Assembly (NCBI GenBank): GCA_022824365.1
Contig: JAJEAA010000013.1
Span: 1-64,000, forward strand
Direction: 5' to 3'
Length of the DNA: 64,000 nt
From: Anaerolineae bacterium
GTDB lineage: Bacteria > Chloroflexota > Anaerolineae > Aggregatilineales > Phototrophicaceae
Shown piece after piece: positions 16,389 through 26,400 of this stretch; position 1 is the stretch's first letter; each line of letters begins with the position of its first letter. The position numbers were made by a program, and so were the translations under genes. The notes below the pieces were generated by a model. It had not been told where the DNA came from and searched no databases. It saw only the letters and a program-made list of their open reading frames with translations.

Positions 16389-17609
16389 TTAGGCATCGAG
16401 AATGTCGTTGACGCGGGCTTCGGCGGTATCGAGGAATTCCTGCGCTGTCACTTCGCCGACGGCGAGGCGCTCCAATTCTTCGCCGATGGCCAGGTCAATC
16501 TGTTCCCAAGCCGGGTGTTTCTCATAGTAGATGAAGGCGTTCTGGAGGCCTTGGCTGAAGGTTTGCACCCAGCTGTCATCCTCGAATTCGGTCGGGATCT
16601 CGTTGGTGATGGGCAGCAGGCCGATTTCGCGATAGAGGTCGGCATATTGCTCGCCATTGGAAGCCCAGCTGAGGAATTGCCAGGCGGCTTCCTGCTCTTC
16701 GGGGCTGGCGGCGGAGCTGACGACCCAGAACCAGACATAGGCCGATGTGGCTTGCTGGGCGCCGCCTACGAGGGGGAGGATGGCTTCGTAGACGAGGTCG
16801 GGGGCTTCGGCGTTAAAGGCGGATTTCATCCAGGGGCCGGAGTAGGACATGGCGCTGAATTCGAGCATGAAGGCGTCGCCGGGATCAATCTCGGCATTTT
16901 GCGCCAATTGGGCGAAGACGTTGCTTGCGGCCAAGCCGGCTTCGTCATTAAAAGCGGCGGCGCTGAGGTCTTCGGTGAGAATGCGTCCGCCGTAGCCTTG
17001 CAGGATAGAGGACCAGTGGATGACATTCCAACTGCCGTCCTTGACCGCCGTCAGCACCAGGCCGTAGAGGCCTTCGGCTTCCAGGGCGTTGTCCAGTTCC
17101 AGGACTTCGTCCCAAGTCGTGGGGGCGGCCAGCTCATAGGTTTCCAGCAAGACGGGATTGATGATGGGCATGGGGATGCCGATATGCTGGACGTAGCCAT
17201 AGACGTCGCCGTCGTAGGTGGCGGCTTCTTTCATGACCGGCGGGAAGTTATTGTCCAGGTCTTCAATTACCCATTGGGGAACAGCCGCCAGGGCGCCGGC
17301 TTCCAGCAGTTGGGGCATCCAGGGACCGTAGACGCCCATGATGGTGGGCGGATCGCCGCCGGCCAGGGCGGTCGCGATCTCGACATTGAGATCAGCGTGA
17401 ATGACATGGCTGTAGGTGATGCCGACGCCCGGATTGGCCTCCATATATTCGTCGGCGTGGGCTTGGAGGGCGACGTTCCAGGGTTCGAAGGTGTGGCTGA
17501 GCCAGCGGAGTTCAACGGCGTCTTGGGCGGCGGCGCTGAATACCCCGATGACAAGAACAAGCAGCCCGAGGATGAGACCGCGATACAGAATTGCGTGTTT
17601 AGCGCGCAT
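16389..17609 (-). CDS. Sugar ABC transporter substrate-binding protein
   Basis: This 406-residue extracellular binding protein of family 1 has a Sec signal peptide (MRAKHAILYRGLILGLLVLV, cleavage after about AAA-QD). The mature start, VELRWLSHTFEPWNVALQ, and PGVGITYSHVIHADLNVEIA-type lobes are typical of CUT1 sugar-binding proteins, as are GGDPPTIMGVYGP and the C-terminal lobes. There is no lipobox, so it is free or held by other means. An upstream ATG (17633) would place GGAGG inside the gene, so the start at 17609 is preferred. First gene of the binding protein-permease-permease operon. Confidence 0.92.
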   Translation of the reverse strand: MRAKHAILYRGLILGLLVLVIGVFSAAAQDAVELRWLSHTFEPWNVALQAHADEYMEANPGVGITYSHVIHADLNVEIATALAGGDPPTIMGVYGPWMPQLLEAGALAAVPQWVIEDLDNNFPPVMKEAATYDGDVYGYVQHIGIPMPIINPVLLETYELAAPTTWDEVLELDNALEAEGLYGLVLTAVKDGSWNVIHWSSILQGYGGRILTEDLSAAAFNDEAGLAASNVFAQLAQNAEIDPGDAFMLEFSAMSYSGPWMKSAFNAEAPDLVYEAILPLVGGAQQATSAYVWFWVVSSAASPEEQEAAWQFLSWASNGEQYADLYREIGLLPITNEIPTEFEDDSWVQTFSQGLQNAFIYYEKHPAWEQIDLAIGEELERLAVGEVTAQEFLDTAEARVNDILDA

Positions 17610-18094
17610 TTCGAAAAAACCTCCGTAATTCATTTTGAAACGTTAGACTGTAACACAGCGGGGAATAAGTCGCAAAATATGGCGGCGGTTTTGAGGATGT
17701 GTTCAGCGCAGGGGAATTTCGGCGCAAAGGGCAGAAAACGATTTAACCACAGAGAACACAGAGAGCACAGAGATTTGCCACCGAGTACACCGAGTTTTTA
17801 AGAGGGCGCAGAGGGATTTACCTACAGAGGTAGTGTTGTAAGGCTTGTCCGGTAGTGTGGGAAATTGCGGGATTTCTGCCCCCACCCCCCAGCCCTCTCT
17901 CGCCATCTCTAGCGGCGCGTAGACACAGCCACTTCTGGCGAGCATTCCATAAAGAGGGAGGGGGAGCGTCGCCACTTGAGAAAATGCGATTTTGCAGCGG
18001 GTTTCGCCAGAGTGATGTGGTGTTTTCGAGGCAATAAGACGAAGGCTCGCTCATAGGGTCAGTACCGAACAAGCCCTACAGATTATCAAGGGTT
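17610..18094. repeat. 485-bp intergenic repeat mosaic
   Basis: An ACAGAG-type tract (about 17745-17812) is followed by a CCGGGG-type block with the GGCGCGTAGACACAGCCACT insertion (about 17878-17967). Next is a CTTGAGAAAATGCGATTTTG module (about 17975-18016) that is repeated next to another such block at 19810-19858. A promoter for the binding-protein operon should lie in 17610-17740 but is not evident. Confidence 0.5.
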
Positions 18095-19249
18095 TTATTG
18101 ATAGAGTTGTTTGGATTCGGCGAAGAGGTTTTTGAGTTGGGCGAGGAGTTGTTGTTTGTCGCCGCCGCGCATGAGGTAGTCGCGGATGGGGGCGCCGGCC
18201 TGGTCCTGGAAGTGGAGGTAGCCGGGGTAGCGGGGGCGCAGGTAGGCGCGGTCGAGGGCGGGCAGGGTATCGCGGAAGTAGTCGTTTGAGCGGCGGTTGA
18301 CCTCGGCATCGAGCCAGGCGCCGCGGTGGCCGGGCTGGCCGCCATTGTCGAAGAAGAGGGTGCGCTGTATGAGGGGGCTGGCAGTGAACATGGCGTAATC
18401 GCGGGCGACATCGATTGCCTGGCAGGCGGCGGAGATGGCGAGGCCGGTGCCGCCGAGGGTGGTCTGGCAGCGTCCGCAGCCGTCGATATCGACCATGTCG
18501 TCGAACTTGAGCAGGGCATCGGAGTAGCCGGGGCGGGAGTAATTGGAGTAGCCGTAAGCGAAGGGGCAGTATACGAAGTCATCGCGGCGGGAGAGCGCTT
18601 CGTAGACGGCGATGGGATTCCAATCGAAGATCTCGGGCGGGCAGAGGTTAGCCAGCTCGCGGAGTTGGTCGAAGGCGCGCAGGCTCATCTCGTCCGAGAC
18701 CGCCCATTCATCATCGACGAAGGGGTTTTCGCCCTGGGTGGCGCAGAGCATGTACCAGTTCATGAGGGTATCGATGGGTATGCCGGGCATGATGACGCGG
18801 CCGCGGCGAGCGAGCTCGAGGAGATCGCGCCAGGTCCGGGGCTGTTCCAGGTCATAGCGGGCGAGGAGATCGGGGCGACAGGAGGCGACCGGGGTGGCGG
18901 CGTCGATGGCGAGGGCGCATTGGCTGCCGCGGAAGATGTAGCTGGGGTGGGAATGGCCGACGGAATTGTCGGCTTGATCGCGCAGGAAGTCGGCGGGGAT
19001 GACGTCTTGCAGGGGCAGGAGGACTTTGCTGTGGGCGGCGTATCCCGCCCAGGGATGATCGATGACGAGCAGGTCGTAGTGCTGCGCCAAGCCTTGAATG
19101 GGGGCGTCGGCAAATTCTTGCAGGGAGCGTTTTTCCCAGGTGATTTCGACATCGGGGCGGATTTCGCTGAAGCGCTGGGCGGTGGCGAGGACGGAGACGA
19201 AGCCGCGGGAATGATTCCAGGTGATGCCTTTGAGGGTTGTTTTGGTCAT
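18095..19249 (-). CDS. Solute-binding-protein-like protein without signal peptide
   Basis: This 384-residue protein has the fold pattern of extracellular solute-binding family 1: ITWNHSRGFVSVLATAQRFS near the N-terminus, YDLLVIDHPWAGYAAHSKVL mid first lobe, and a C-terminal lobe with NGGQPGHRGAWLD. It has no signal peptide, lipobox or membrane segment. GAGGAAC stands 6 bases before the ATG, so a longer secreted form is not hidden upstream. It may be a cytoplasmic sensor or enzyme derived from a binding protein, or use another export route. It follows a complete ABC operon on the same strand but is separated from it by repeats. Confidence 0.7.
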   Translation of the reverse strand: MTKTTLKGITWNHSRGFVSVLATAQRFSEIRPDVEITWEKRSLQEFADAPIQGLAQHYDLLVIDHPWAGYAAHSKVLLPLQDVIPADFLRDQADNSVGHSHPSYIFRGSQCALAIDAATPVASCRPDLLARYDLEQPRTWRDLLELARRGRVIMPGIPIDTLMNWYMLCATQGENPFVDDEWAVSDEMSLRAFDQLRELANLCPPEIFDWNPIAVYEALSRRDDFVYCPFAYGYSNYSRPGYSDALLKFDDMVDIDGCGRCQTTLGGTGLAISAACQAIDVARDYAMFTASPLIQRTLFFDNGGQPGHRGAWLDAEVNRRSNDYFRDTLPALDRAYLRPRYPGYLHFQDQAGAPIRDYLMRGGDKQQLLAQLKNLFAESKQLYQ

Positions 19250-20036
19250 GGTGTTCCTCGATTTTATGAGTGTGCGGGTTGTTGAGATTTGCGGGTGACC
19301 CGGTGGCTGGCCGCTACAAGGCTTGATTGGTATTTCGTTCTGTCATCGCTTTTTTCTACCCCATCCCCCGGCCCCTCTCGCCATCTCTATGGCGAGCATC
19401 CCGAAACATCAGGGAAGGGGAGCTAAAACTGGCGAAGTCCTCAGTTTATTTGTTGAGTATCGCAGAGATAGTCCTCCATTTTTATATTTTTCGATGAGTT
19501 TGTGGATATTTCTCCGTTCGAAATGCTAATACCAATCAAGCCCTACATATTTTGCGGTGCGGCGGGCGAGGCGGTGGTTCGCTCCTACGATCGTTTTGCT
19601 TGCGAAATACAATTTTATCTGCAAAATATAGTGAGTGGGGCAGTGTTTGTCAACGGGGTTGGCGGGTGATGATTTTGCGAGGGACATGATATGTCGCGCC
19701 TACAAGGCCGGTCCGGTAGTGTGGCGCGACGGTCGTTTTCTCAGCCCTCACCCCCCGGCCCCTTCTCGCCATCTCTATGGCGAGCATCCCATCAAGAGGG
19801 AGGGGGAGCGTCACCACTTGAGAAAATGCGATTTTGCAGCGGATTTCGCCGGAGTTACTTGGGATTGCTTCAGTAAAACCAAGTTAGTCATGCGACAAAT
19901 GAAATGTAGTGAATGTTGTAAGCGGGCGACTCACAGAGTCGCCCCTACAATGATTTCGGTTTTTGCCATTCTCTTCACCTTGCAATATTTTTCTCATTAT
20001 TTTGTTGGTTCTACTTCTGTGTCTTTGTGGTGAATC
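19250..20036. repeat. 787-bp intergenic repeat mosaic
   Basis: No gene is seen. Elements in order: palindromic unit 19291-19317; CCGGGG block with intact CTCGCCATCTCTATGGCGAG hairpin (19357-19424); diverged palindrome near 19560-19590; A/T-rich 40-mer 19593-19632; GGGACATGATATGTCGCGCC palindrome (about 19680-19705); CCGGGG block (19742-19811); CTTGAGAAAATGCGATTTTG module; and a 144-bp block (19872-20015) that recurs at 58036-58179 and contains a palindromic unit at 19922-19948. Confidence 0.55.
19872..20015. repeat. 144-bp long-range repeat, copy 1 (pair 58036-58179)
   Basis: Copy 1 runs from AGTAAAACCAAGTTAGTCAT to TTTGTTGGTTCTACT. It is the same length as 58036-58179 and differs at about four positions. 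Both copies contain the identical palindromic unit GCGGGCGACTCACAGAGTCG-CCCCTAC. This copy ends 21 bp before the PfkB-family start codon, so it may carry that gene's promoter or leader. Confidence 0.85.
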
Positions 20037-20954
20037 ATGACTGCGACTGAGTTCATCGCTATCGGCAGCATAATCATTGACGACATCGTCTATCCCGATG
20101 GTCGGACGAGCATGGGCGTGTTGGGCGGGGGCGGCTGTCACGCGGCTTATGGCATGGCTTTCGCGGGGGAGAAGCCTGGTCTGGTCGGTTTGGTCGGGGA
20201 AGATTTGCCGGCGGATATCCGCGCGCGGCTGGAGGGGGATTTTGATACGGGGGGCTTGGCCTGGACGCATCATCCGCAGATGCGCGGCTGGCAGATCTTC
20301 GAGTGGAATGGCGTGCGCAACGAGATTTTCCGCGTCGAGGTTATCGAGCCGTTCATGATTCATCCGCGAGCCGACAGCGCTGATGTGCCTTACGACAGCG
20401 TCCGCGGCTTGACGCTGCTGCGGGAAGCGGAATACGTCGAGGGCTGGCGCCGGCGCTTTCCGGAGGCGGTTCTGCTTTGGGAGCCGACGCGCGCTTTCAT
20501 GCTTGATGGCGACCGGGCGGCTTTCGCGGCTGGCATCCCGCAGGCTGATATCGTCTCGCCCAATTTGCACGAAGCGCAGACGATGTACGGCGTGGAGGAC
20601 GAGGTCGAGATCATGCGCCGTTTGCTGGGGGATGGCGTCAAGATAGCGGTTTTGCGCATGGGCGAGCGGGGCTCGTTGGCGGCGCGGCAGGGCGACGGCG
20701 AGGCCTATTTTATCCCGGCGGTGGCGGTGGCGGAGGTGGTCGACCAGACCGGCGCGGGCAATACTTATTGCGGCGGTTTCCTGGTGGGTTACTGTCGGAG
20801 CGGCGATGTGGCGGAGGCGGGCTGTTATGGGGCGGCGGCGGCTTCATTCACGCTGGAAAGCATCGGCTGCGCGCGGGTCCCGGCGGATCGCGAGGTGGAG
20901 TGGGAGCGGCGGTTGGCTGAGGCGCGGGGGGGTGTTACCTCGATTTCACTTTGA
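20037..20954 (+). CDS. PfkB/ribokinase-family protein with GAGN active-site variant
   Basis: This 305-residue protein has the ribokinase fold. It has the N-terminal GSIIIDDIVYPDG, a glycine-rich GVLGGGGCHAAYGMAF (residues 27-42), SPNLHEAQTMYG (174-185) and the C-terminal signature VVDQTGAGNTYCGGF (234-248). In active PfkB kinases the signature is GAGD and the Asp is the catalytic base; here it is Asn242. GAGN is known from the Mak32-like branch of the family, whose activity is unclear. It could therefore be a non-kinase relative or an unusual sugar kinase. The upstream 144-bp repeat ends 21 bp from the ATG. Confidence 0.8.
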   Translation: MTATEFIAIGSIIIDDIVYPDGRTSMGVLGGGGCHAAYGMAFAGEKPGLVGLVGEDLPADIRARLEGDFDTGGLAWTHHPQMRGWQIFEWNGVRNEIFRVEVIEPFMIHPRADSADVPYDSVRGLTLLREAEYVEGWRRRFPEAVLLWEPTRAFMLDGDRAAFAAGIPQADIVSPNLHEAQTMYGVEDEVEIMRRLLGDGVKIAVLRMGERGSLAARQGDGEAYFIPAVAVAEVVDQTGAGNTYCGGFLVGYCRSGDVAEAGCYGAAAASFTLESIGCARVPADREVEWERRLAEARGGVTSISL

Positions 20955-21021
20955 ATTTTCAGACGAAAGAGTGAAGTCTGTTCTATTTCATAGGGGCTTA
21001 TACCCCAAAGCAACACAGGCC

Positions 21022-21261
21022 TCACTGACAAACGAGCGGCGTATATTCACCGATCCCCATCGTGGCGCACATTGTCCGCTTGTTTGCGGGGTGCATCGTC
21101 AAGATCGACCAGACAAAGAATGCCAGCAACAAGACCAGGCAACCGAACTTTCGCTTGTGTATCCGCTGGCGGCGCAAGTCAACGCCGCACTCCAAGCAGT
21201 CAATGGGCTTGAAGCCGTGCTTGCAACGCTGTTCCTTGGGTTTCTGCTTCTTGTTACTCAT
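21022..21261 (-). CDS. Small membrane protein with a cysteine zinc-ribbon-like motif
   Basis: This 79-residue protein has an N-terminal basic region, then CKHGFKPIDCLECGVDLRRQ (residues 13-32). The CxH...CxxC pattern could bind a metal, and it is followed by a single hydrophobic helix (about 39-56, FGCLVLLLAFFVWSILTM) and a short outer tail. GGAGAA precedes the ATG, which supports translation. It overlaps nothing on the other strand except the PfkB tail spacer. A second small membrane peptide (21333-21482) lies just upstream on the same strand. Function unknown. Confidence 0.6.
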   Translation of the reverse strand: MSNKKQKPKEQRCKHGFKPIDCLECGVDLRRQRIHKRKFGCLVLLLAFFVWSILTMHPANKRTMCATMGIGEYTPLVCQ

Positions 21262-21332
21262 GGCTTATTCTCCGCCGCGATGACGTGAGATAAGCATATC
21301 ATCGCCTAGCAAGGCCGCGATTGATGCAAGCG

Positions 21333-21482
21333 CTACGAGATCCACGTATGCCCGCTCAAGAGAAGAACGCTCAAAGCCGCAAACAATATCGCAATGTAAA
21401 ACGATATGATTATTACCAAGGCGAAGACAACTGTTGGAATCTGCTTACGGCGGTTTGAGGCAGGGCTGTCAATTTCGTTCAT
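21333..21482 (-). CDS. 49-residue predicted single-pass membrane peptide
   Basis: Read directly from the minus strand: ATG at 21482, TAG at 21333-21335. The peptide begins MNEIDSPASNRRKQIP. One hydrophobic helix of about 24 residues follows (VVFALVIIISFYIAILFAAL onward), then SGHTWIS. Positive residues before the helix predict an N-in orientation. The ribosome-binding site is weak. It lies 71 bp upstream of the zinc-ribbon-like membrane protein in the same direction, so the two may be cotranscribed. It is supported by composition only. Confidence 0.4.
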   Translation of the reverse strand: MNEIDSPASNRRKQIPTVVFALVIIISFYIAILFAALSVLLLSGHTWIS

Positions 21483-21681
21483 GATTCGACCCGCTACATT
21501 CTCGCTTCCATCTTACCATATTCATCGAAGAGCGCTCAAGAATCGGCTCTTCCGGGCAGAGCAATCGCATCAAAACTGACATCCGCTGCGACGGGCAACC
21601 TCAAACAGAAATTAACCACAGAGGACACAGAGAGCACAGAGAAAAAGCCCTTTATACGTCTTATGCGCATTATGCGGCGGA

Positions 21682-23562
<1,881 letters not shown>

Positions 23563-23718
23563 GCTGCCGCACAATCACCTTTAATCAATTGCATGCTAAA
23601 ATATATACTAAGTGATAAAGAAGATGGCGTACTGGTGTTGCCCCTGTGGTTATGTTTCCGCCGTTGACCGGTACAGTAATTCAGCCCATCATGAACGTGA
23701 TTGGCACAGGAGGCAAAT

Positions 23719-23946
23719 ATGGCGACAGACGCGAGAACACAATCGGAATCGGAACGTCTTGCGGTCATTGAGACACGTATGGACGGGTTCATGACTGAAG
23801 CCAGTCACGAGCGAGATTACGCGGATATCAAGGTTATGCTCGCTGAAATCCGCAACGACATAAAGAATATGAAATGGCAGATTGCGGTGCTGGTCGCCAT
23901 CCTTTCCAGTATTATTTCGTTTTTGGTCAGCCGCATCCCAATATAG
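23719..23946 (+). CDS. Small coiled-coil protein with C-terminal membrane anchor
   Basis: This 75-residue protein begins MATDARTQSESERLAVIETR, has a charged helical centre to about residue 50, then a hydrophobic C-terminal helix (about 53-72, IAVLVAILSSIISFLVSRI). A perfect AGGAGG lies just upstream of the ATG at 23719, so the longer frame from 23701 is not used. It is the same plan as the genes at 12554, 28602, 28828 and 33580, though the middle has diverged. Expected to sit on the cytoplasmic face of the membrane as a tail-anchored oligomer; role unknown. Confidence 0.68.
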   Translation: MATDARTQSESERLAVIETRMDGFMTEASHERDYADIKVMLAEIRNDIKNMKWQIAVLVAILSSIISFLVSRIPI

Positions 23947-24139
23947 TTTGTCTATTATCAAGACGCGAAATATGTTCGCCATCTAGACCGCGATGGGCGC
24001 AACCGGTCGTTCATTCGCCGACGGTTTCATTCTAGCATTGTATACAGCGCAGGTATCCGGCAGGCGCGGCGGGGATGGCGCCGGTTGATGTTCCTGTTGC
24101 AATTGCAGGGGGCGCAAAATTGTATCGAATGGCATTTGC

Positions 24140-24163
24140 GGGCGACCCAAGGGTCGCCCCTAC
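24140..24163. repeat. Palindromic repeat, perfect hairpin
   Basis: GGGCGACCC-AA-GGGTCGCCC followed by CTAC. The two 9-base arms are perfectly complementary. It lies 27 bp downstream of the gatA stop (gatA is on the minus strand), so it could act as a bidirectional stem-loop. Confidence 0.7.
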
Positions 24164-24189
24164 GGGTAGGCGGGTTGATGGCGGGCGGG

Positions 24190-25668
24190 CTAGTAGCTCG
24201 TTGCCGCATCCAGGTTTTCCGGCGAGCGCAGGTGCCAGTCGGTGGCGGTTTGATAGGCAGCGCCCAGTTGGAGGAGCCGCGCTTCGGTGAAGGGCGCGCC
24301 CAGCAGTTGCATGCCGATGGGCAGGCCGGCCGCGTCAAAGCCGCAGGGCAGGCTCAAGCCGCAGAGGCCGGCCAGATTGGCTGATATGGTCAATTCGTCA
24401 GCCAGGATCATTTGCAGGGGATCGTGCGCGACGGCGCCAAATTTGAAGGCGGTGGTCGGGGCGACTGGCGCCAGCAGCGCGTCGACTTGACCGAAGAGGG
24501 CGTCAAACTCTTGCCGTATGAGCGTGCGGACCGCCTGCGCCTTGCCGTAATAGGCGTCATAATAACCGGCGGAAAGGGTGTAGGTGCCCAGCATGATGCG
24601 CCGCTTGACTTCGTCGCCGAAGCCGGCGCCGCGGGTTTTTTTGTAGGTATCGATGAGGTCGACGCCTTCGATGCGCGCGCCGAAGCGGACGCCGTCGTAG
24701 CGAGCCAGGTTGGCGCTGGCTTCGGCCATGGCGATGATGTAATAGGCGGGCAGGCAGTAATCGGCATGCTCGAGGCTGACCTGGCGGAGTTCCGCGCCCA
24801 GGTCTTCCAACTGCGTCGCCGCCGCCTGGACAGCCGCCCGCACGGCCGGTTGCAAGCCCTCGGCGAAATACTCGGCCGGCAAGCCGATCTTGAGGCCGCG
24901 GATATCGCCAGGCAGCGCCGCGGGATAATCCGGAACGGCCAGGGGCATGCTGGTTGAATCGAGCGGATCATGCCCGGCGATGACCATCAGCAAGCGCGCT
25001 ACATCTTCCACCGTGCGGGCGAAGGGACCGGTCTGGTCGAAGGACGAGCCGTAGGCGATCAAGCCATAGCGCGATACCCGTCCGTAGCTCGGTTTGATGG
25101 CGCTGAGGCCGCAGAAAGAAGCGGGCTGGCGAATGCTGCCGCCGGTATCGCTGCCCAGGCTGGCCAGCGCCATATTGGCGGCGACCGAGGCTGCGCTGCC
25201 GCCGCTGCTGCCGCCGGGGACGCGCTCGAGATTCCAGGGATTGCGTGTCGGGAAGTAGCCGCTGTTTTCGGTGGAGGAGCCCATGGCGAATTCGTCCATG
25301 TTCACCTTGCCCAGCAGCACCGCGCCGGCCTCATACAGGCGAGCCACGGCGGTCGCGTCAAAGAGGGGCTGGTAGCCCTTGAGTATTTGCGAGCCGCAGG
25401 TCGTCTCGATGCCCTTGGTGGAGAGCACGTCTTTCAGGGATATGGGGATGCCCAGAAGCGCCGCGTCGCTGCCTTGCGCCCGGGCTTGATCGGCGGCGGC
25501 CGCTTGTTGCCGGGCGAGGTCGGCGGTCACGGTCAGATAAGCGCCGATCTTGCCGTCCAGGGCGTGGATGCGAGCCAGGTGGGCTTCGGTCAATTCGAGG
25601 GCGCTGATTTCGCCGGCGCGCATCAGGTCGAGCGCTTGGCTGATGGTCAGCTTGGTCAGTTCGGTCAT
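24190..25668 (-). CDS. gatA: Asp-tRNA(Asn)/Glu-tRNA(Gln) amidotransferase subunit A
   Basis: This 492-residue amidase-signature protein releases ammonia from glutamine for tRNA-dependent amidation in GatCAB. The Ser-cisSer-Lys triad is visible: Lys79 in PISLKDVLSTKG, and the two serines in the VPGGSSGGSAASVA and LGSDTGGSIRQPASFCG segments. MGSSTENSGYF is the typical GatA run before the signature. AGGTGG lies 6 bases before the ATG. gatB and gatC are not in the window, so the complex must be completed from elsewhere. GatA is preferred to a generic amidase because of length and these specific segments. Confidence 0.93.
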   Translation of the reverse strand: MTELTKLTISQALDLMRAGEISALELTEAHLARIHALDGKIGAYLTVTADLARQQAAAADQARAQGSDAALLGIPISLKDVLSTKGIETTCGSQILKGYQPLFDATAVARLYEAGAVLLGKVNMDEFAMGSSTENSGYFPTRNPWNLERVPGGSSGGSAASVAANMALASLGSDTGGSIRQPASFCGLSAIKPSYGRVSRYGLIAYGSSFDQTGPFARTVEDVARLLMVIAGHDPLDSTSMPLAVPDYPAALPGDIRGLKIGLPAEYFAEGLQPAVRAAVQAAATQLEDLGAELRQVSLEHADYCLPAYYIIAMAEASANLARYDGVRFGARIEGVDLIDTYKKTRGAGFGDEVKRRIMLGTYTLSAGYYDAYYGKAQAVRTLIRQEFDALFGQVDALLAPVAPTTAFKFGAVAHDPLQMILADELTISANLAGLCGLSLPCGFDAAGLPIGMQLLGAPFTEARLLQLGAAYQTATDWHLRSPENLDAATSY

Positions 25669-25785
25669 TCATGCCACCTAGTGTTGTCTCTTGTCCTGTT
25701 GTAAGTCCCCTAGTCGCTAGCTCGCGTTCGCGATTGGTCTGCCCCTCGATTCCTCAGATGGGCATTAAAACCGAATAGCGCAGCG

Positions 25786-25950
25786 CTAGGGGAGCGGCAG
25801 ACCCGTAAGTTGATACAAGATCACAGCAACGATAAAGAACGTTACACCGGTAAACAAGCAAGCTGCTTGAAACGCGCTGGTCTTTGGAGCGATGACGTCC
25901 TCATGCTGTTTCCATGAAATAAGTGTTACCATATTTCTATCTGTATCCAT
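25786..25950 (-). CDS. 54-residue predicted membrane peptide, divergent to next gene
   Basis: ATG at 25950, stop TAG at 25786-25788. The peptide begins MDTDRNMVTLISWKQHEDVI, then a hydrophobic helix (about residues 29-47, AACLFTGVTFFIVAVILY) and QLTGLPLP. GAGG lies 5 bases before the ATG. It starts only 20 bp from the start of the divergent gene at 25971. Both ribosome-binding sites fall in that gap, so the promoters must lie inside the opposing genes or one of the frames is not used. An internal Met7 is an alternative start. Confidence 0.42.
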   Translation of the reverse strand: MDTDRNMVTLISWKQHEDVIAPKTSAFQAACLFTGVTFFIVAVILYQLTGLPLP

Positions 25951-25970
25951 ATAACCTCAGGGAAAAAACT

Positions 25971-26174
25971 ATGGTCAATGATGAACCGCAGAATGATAAC
26001 AGTCAACAAGGTGAATCGGTAGAATCGATAACGTTGGCTTCTCTGCTCGAAAATCCTGATCCGGACTTTGACGTGGTTGTCACACAACGCAGCCGAAACA
26101 CGCCCGGTCGGATAGAGCTAGCCACAGACGGAGACCGCCCGGCGCCGCCCAAACCCGAACGCCGAAAAGTCTAG
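25971..26174 (+). CDS. Small acidic protein of unknown function
   Basis: This 67-residue hydrophilic protein begins MVNDEPQNDNSQQGE, with a short amphipathic stretch (VESITLASLLENPDPDFDVV) and a proline-rich basic tail ending APPKPERRKV. AGGGA stands 7 bases before the ATG at 25971; the frame is open from 25923 but that extension overlaps the divergent peptide. Likely disordered, with a short binding helix in the middle. No family recognised. Confidence 0.45.
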   Translation: MVNDEPQNDNSQQGESVESITLASLLENPDPDFDVVVTQRSRNTPGRIELATDGDRPAPPKPERRKV

Positions 26175-26400
26175 CGGGAACGCGGACGGACCGGACAGTT
26201 TTTACCCCATCCCCGGCCCTTCCCCATTGCAATGGGGAAGGGTGACTCGATGATGAGATTGACAATAAACGCGCAAATAGCACAAGATTGAGCATCAAAA
26301 CCATCTACTCTCAGCGCGCTCCTCCTCCCTGATGCCCCGGGGCGGTGGCCGGGGGCGAGGGCTGAGAAAACGACTGTCGCGCCACACTATCGGACAAGCC
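26175..26400. repeat. Intergenic repeat modules
   Basis: CCGGGG-type blocks at about 26203-26246 and 26320-26360 flank an inverted copy (about 26240-26320) of the 80-bp GATGATGAGATTGACAATAA module also found at 11465-11545 and 55866-55945. No gene is seen. Confidence 0.5.

Noticed and set aside
16215..17801. 528-codon plus-strand frame across the hairpin array and binding-protein gene
   Set aside because: It starts in the repeats and runs antisense to a clearly assigned binding protein.
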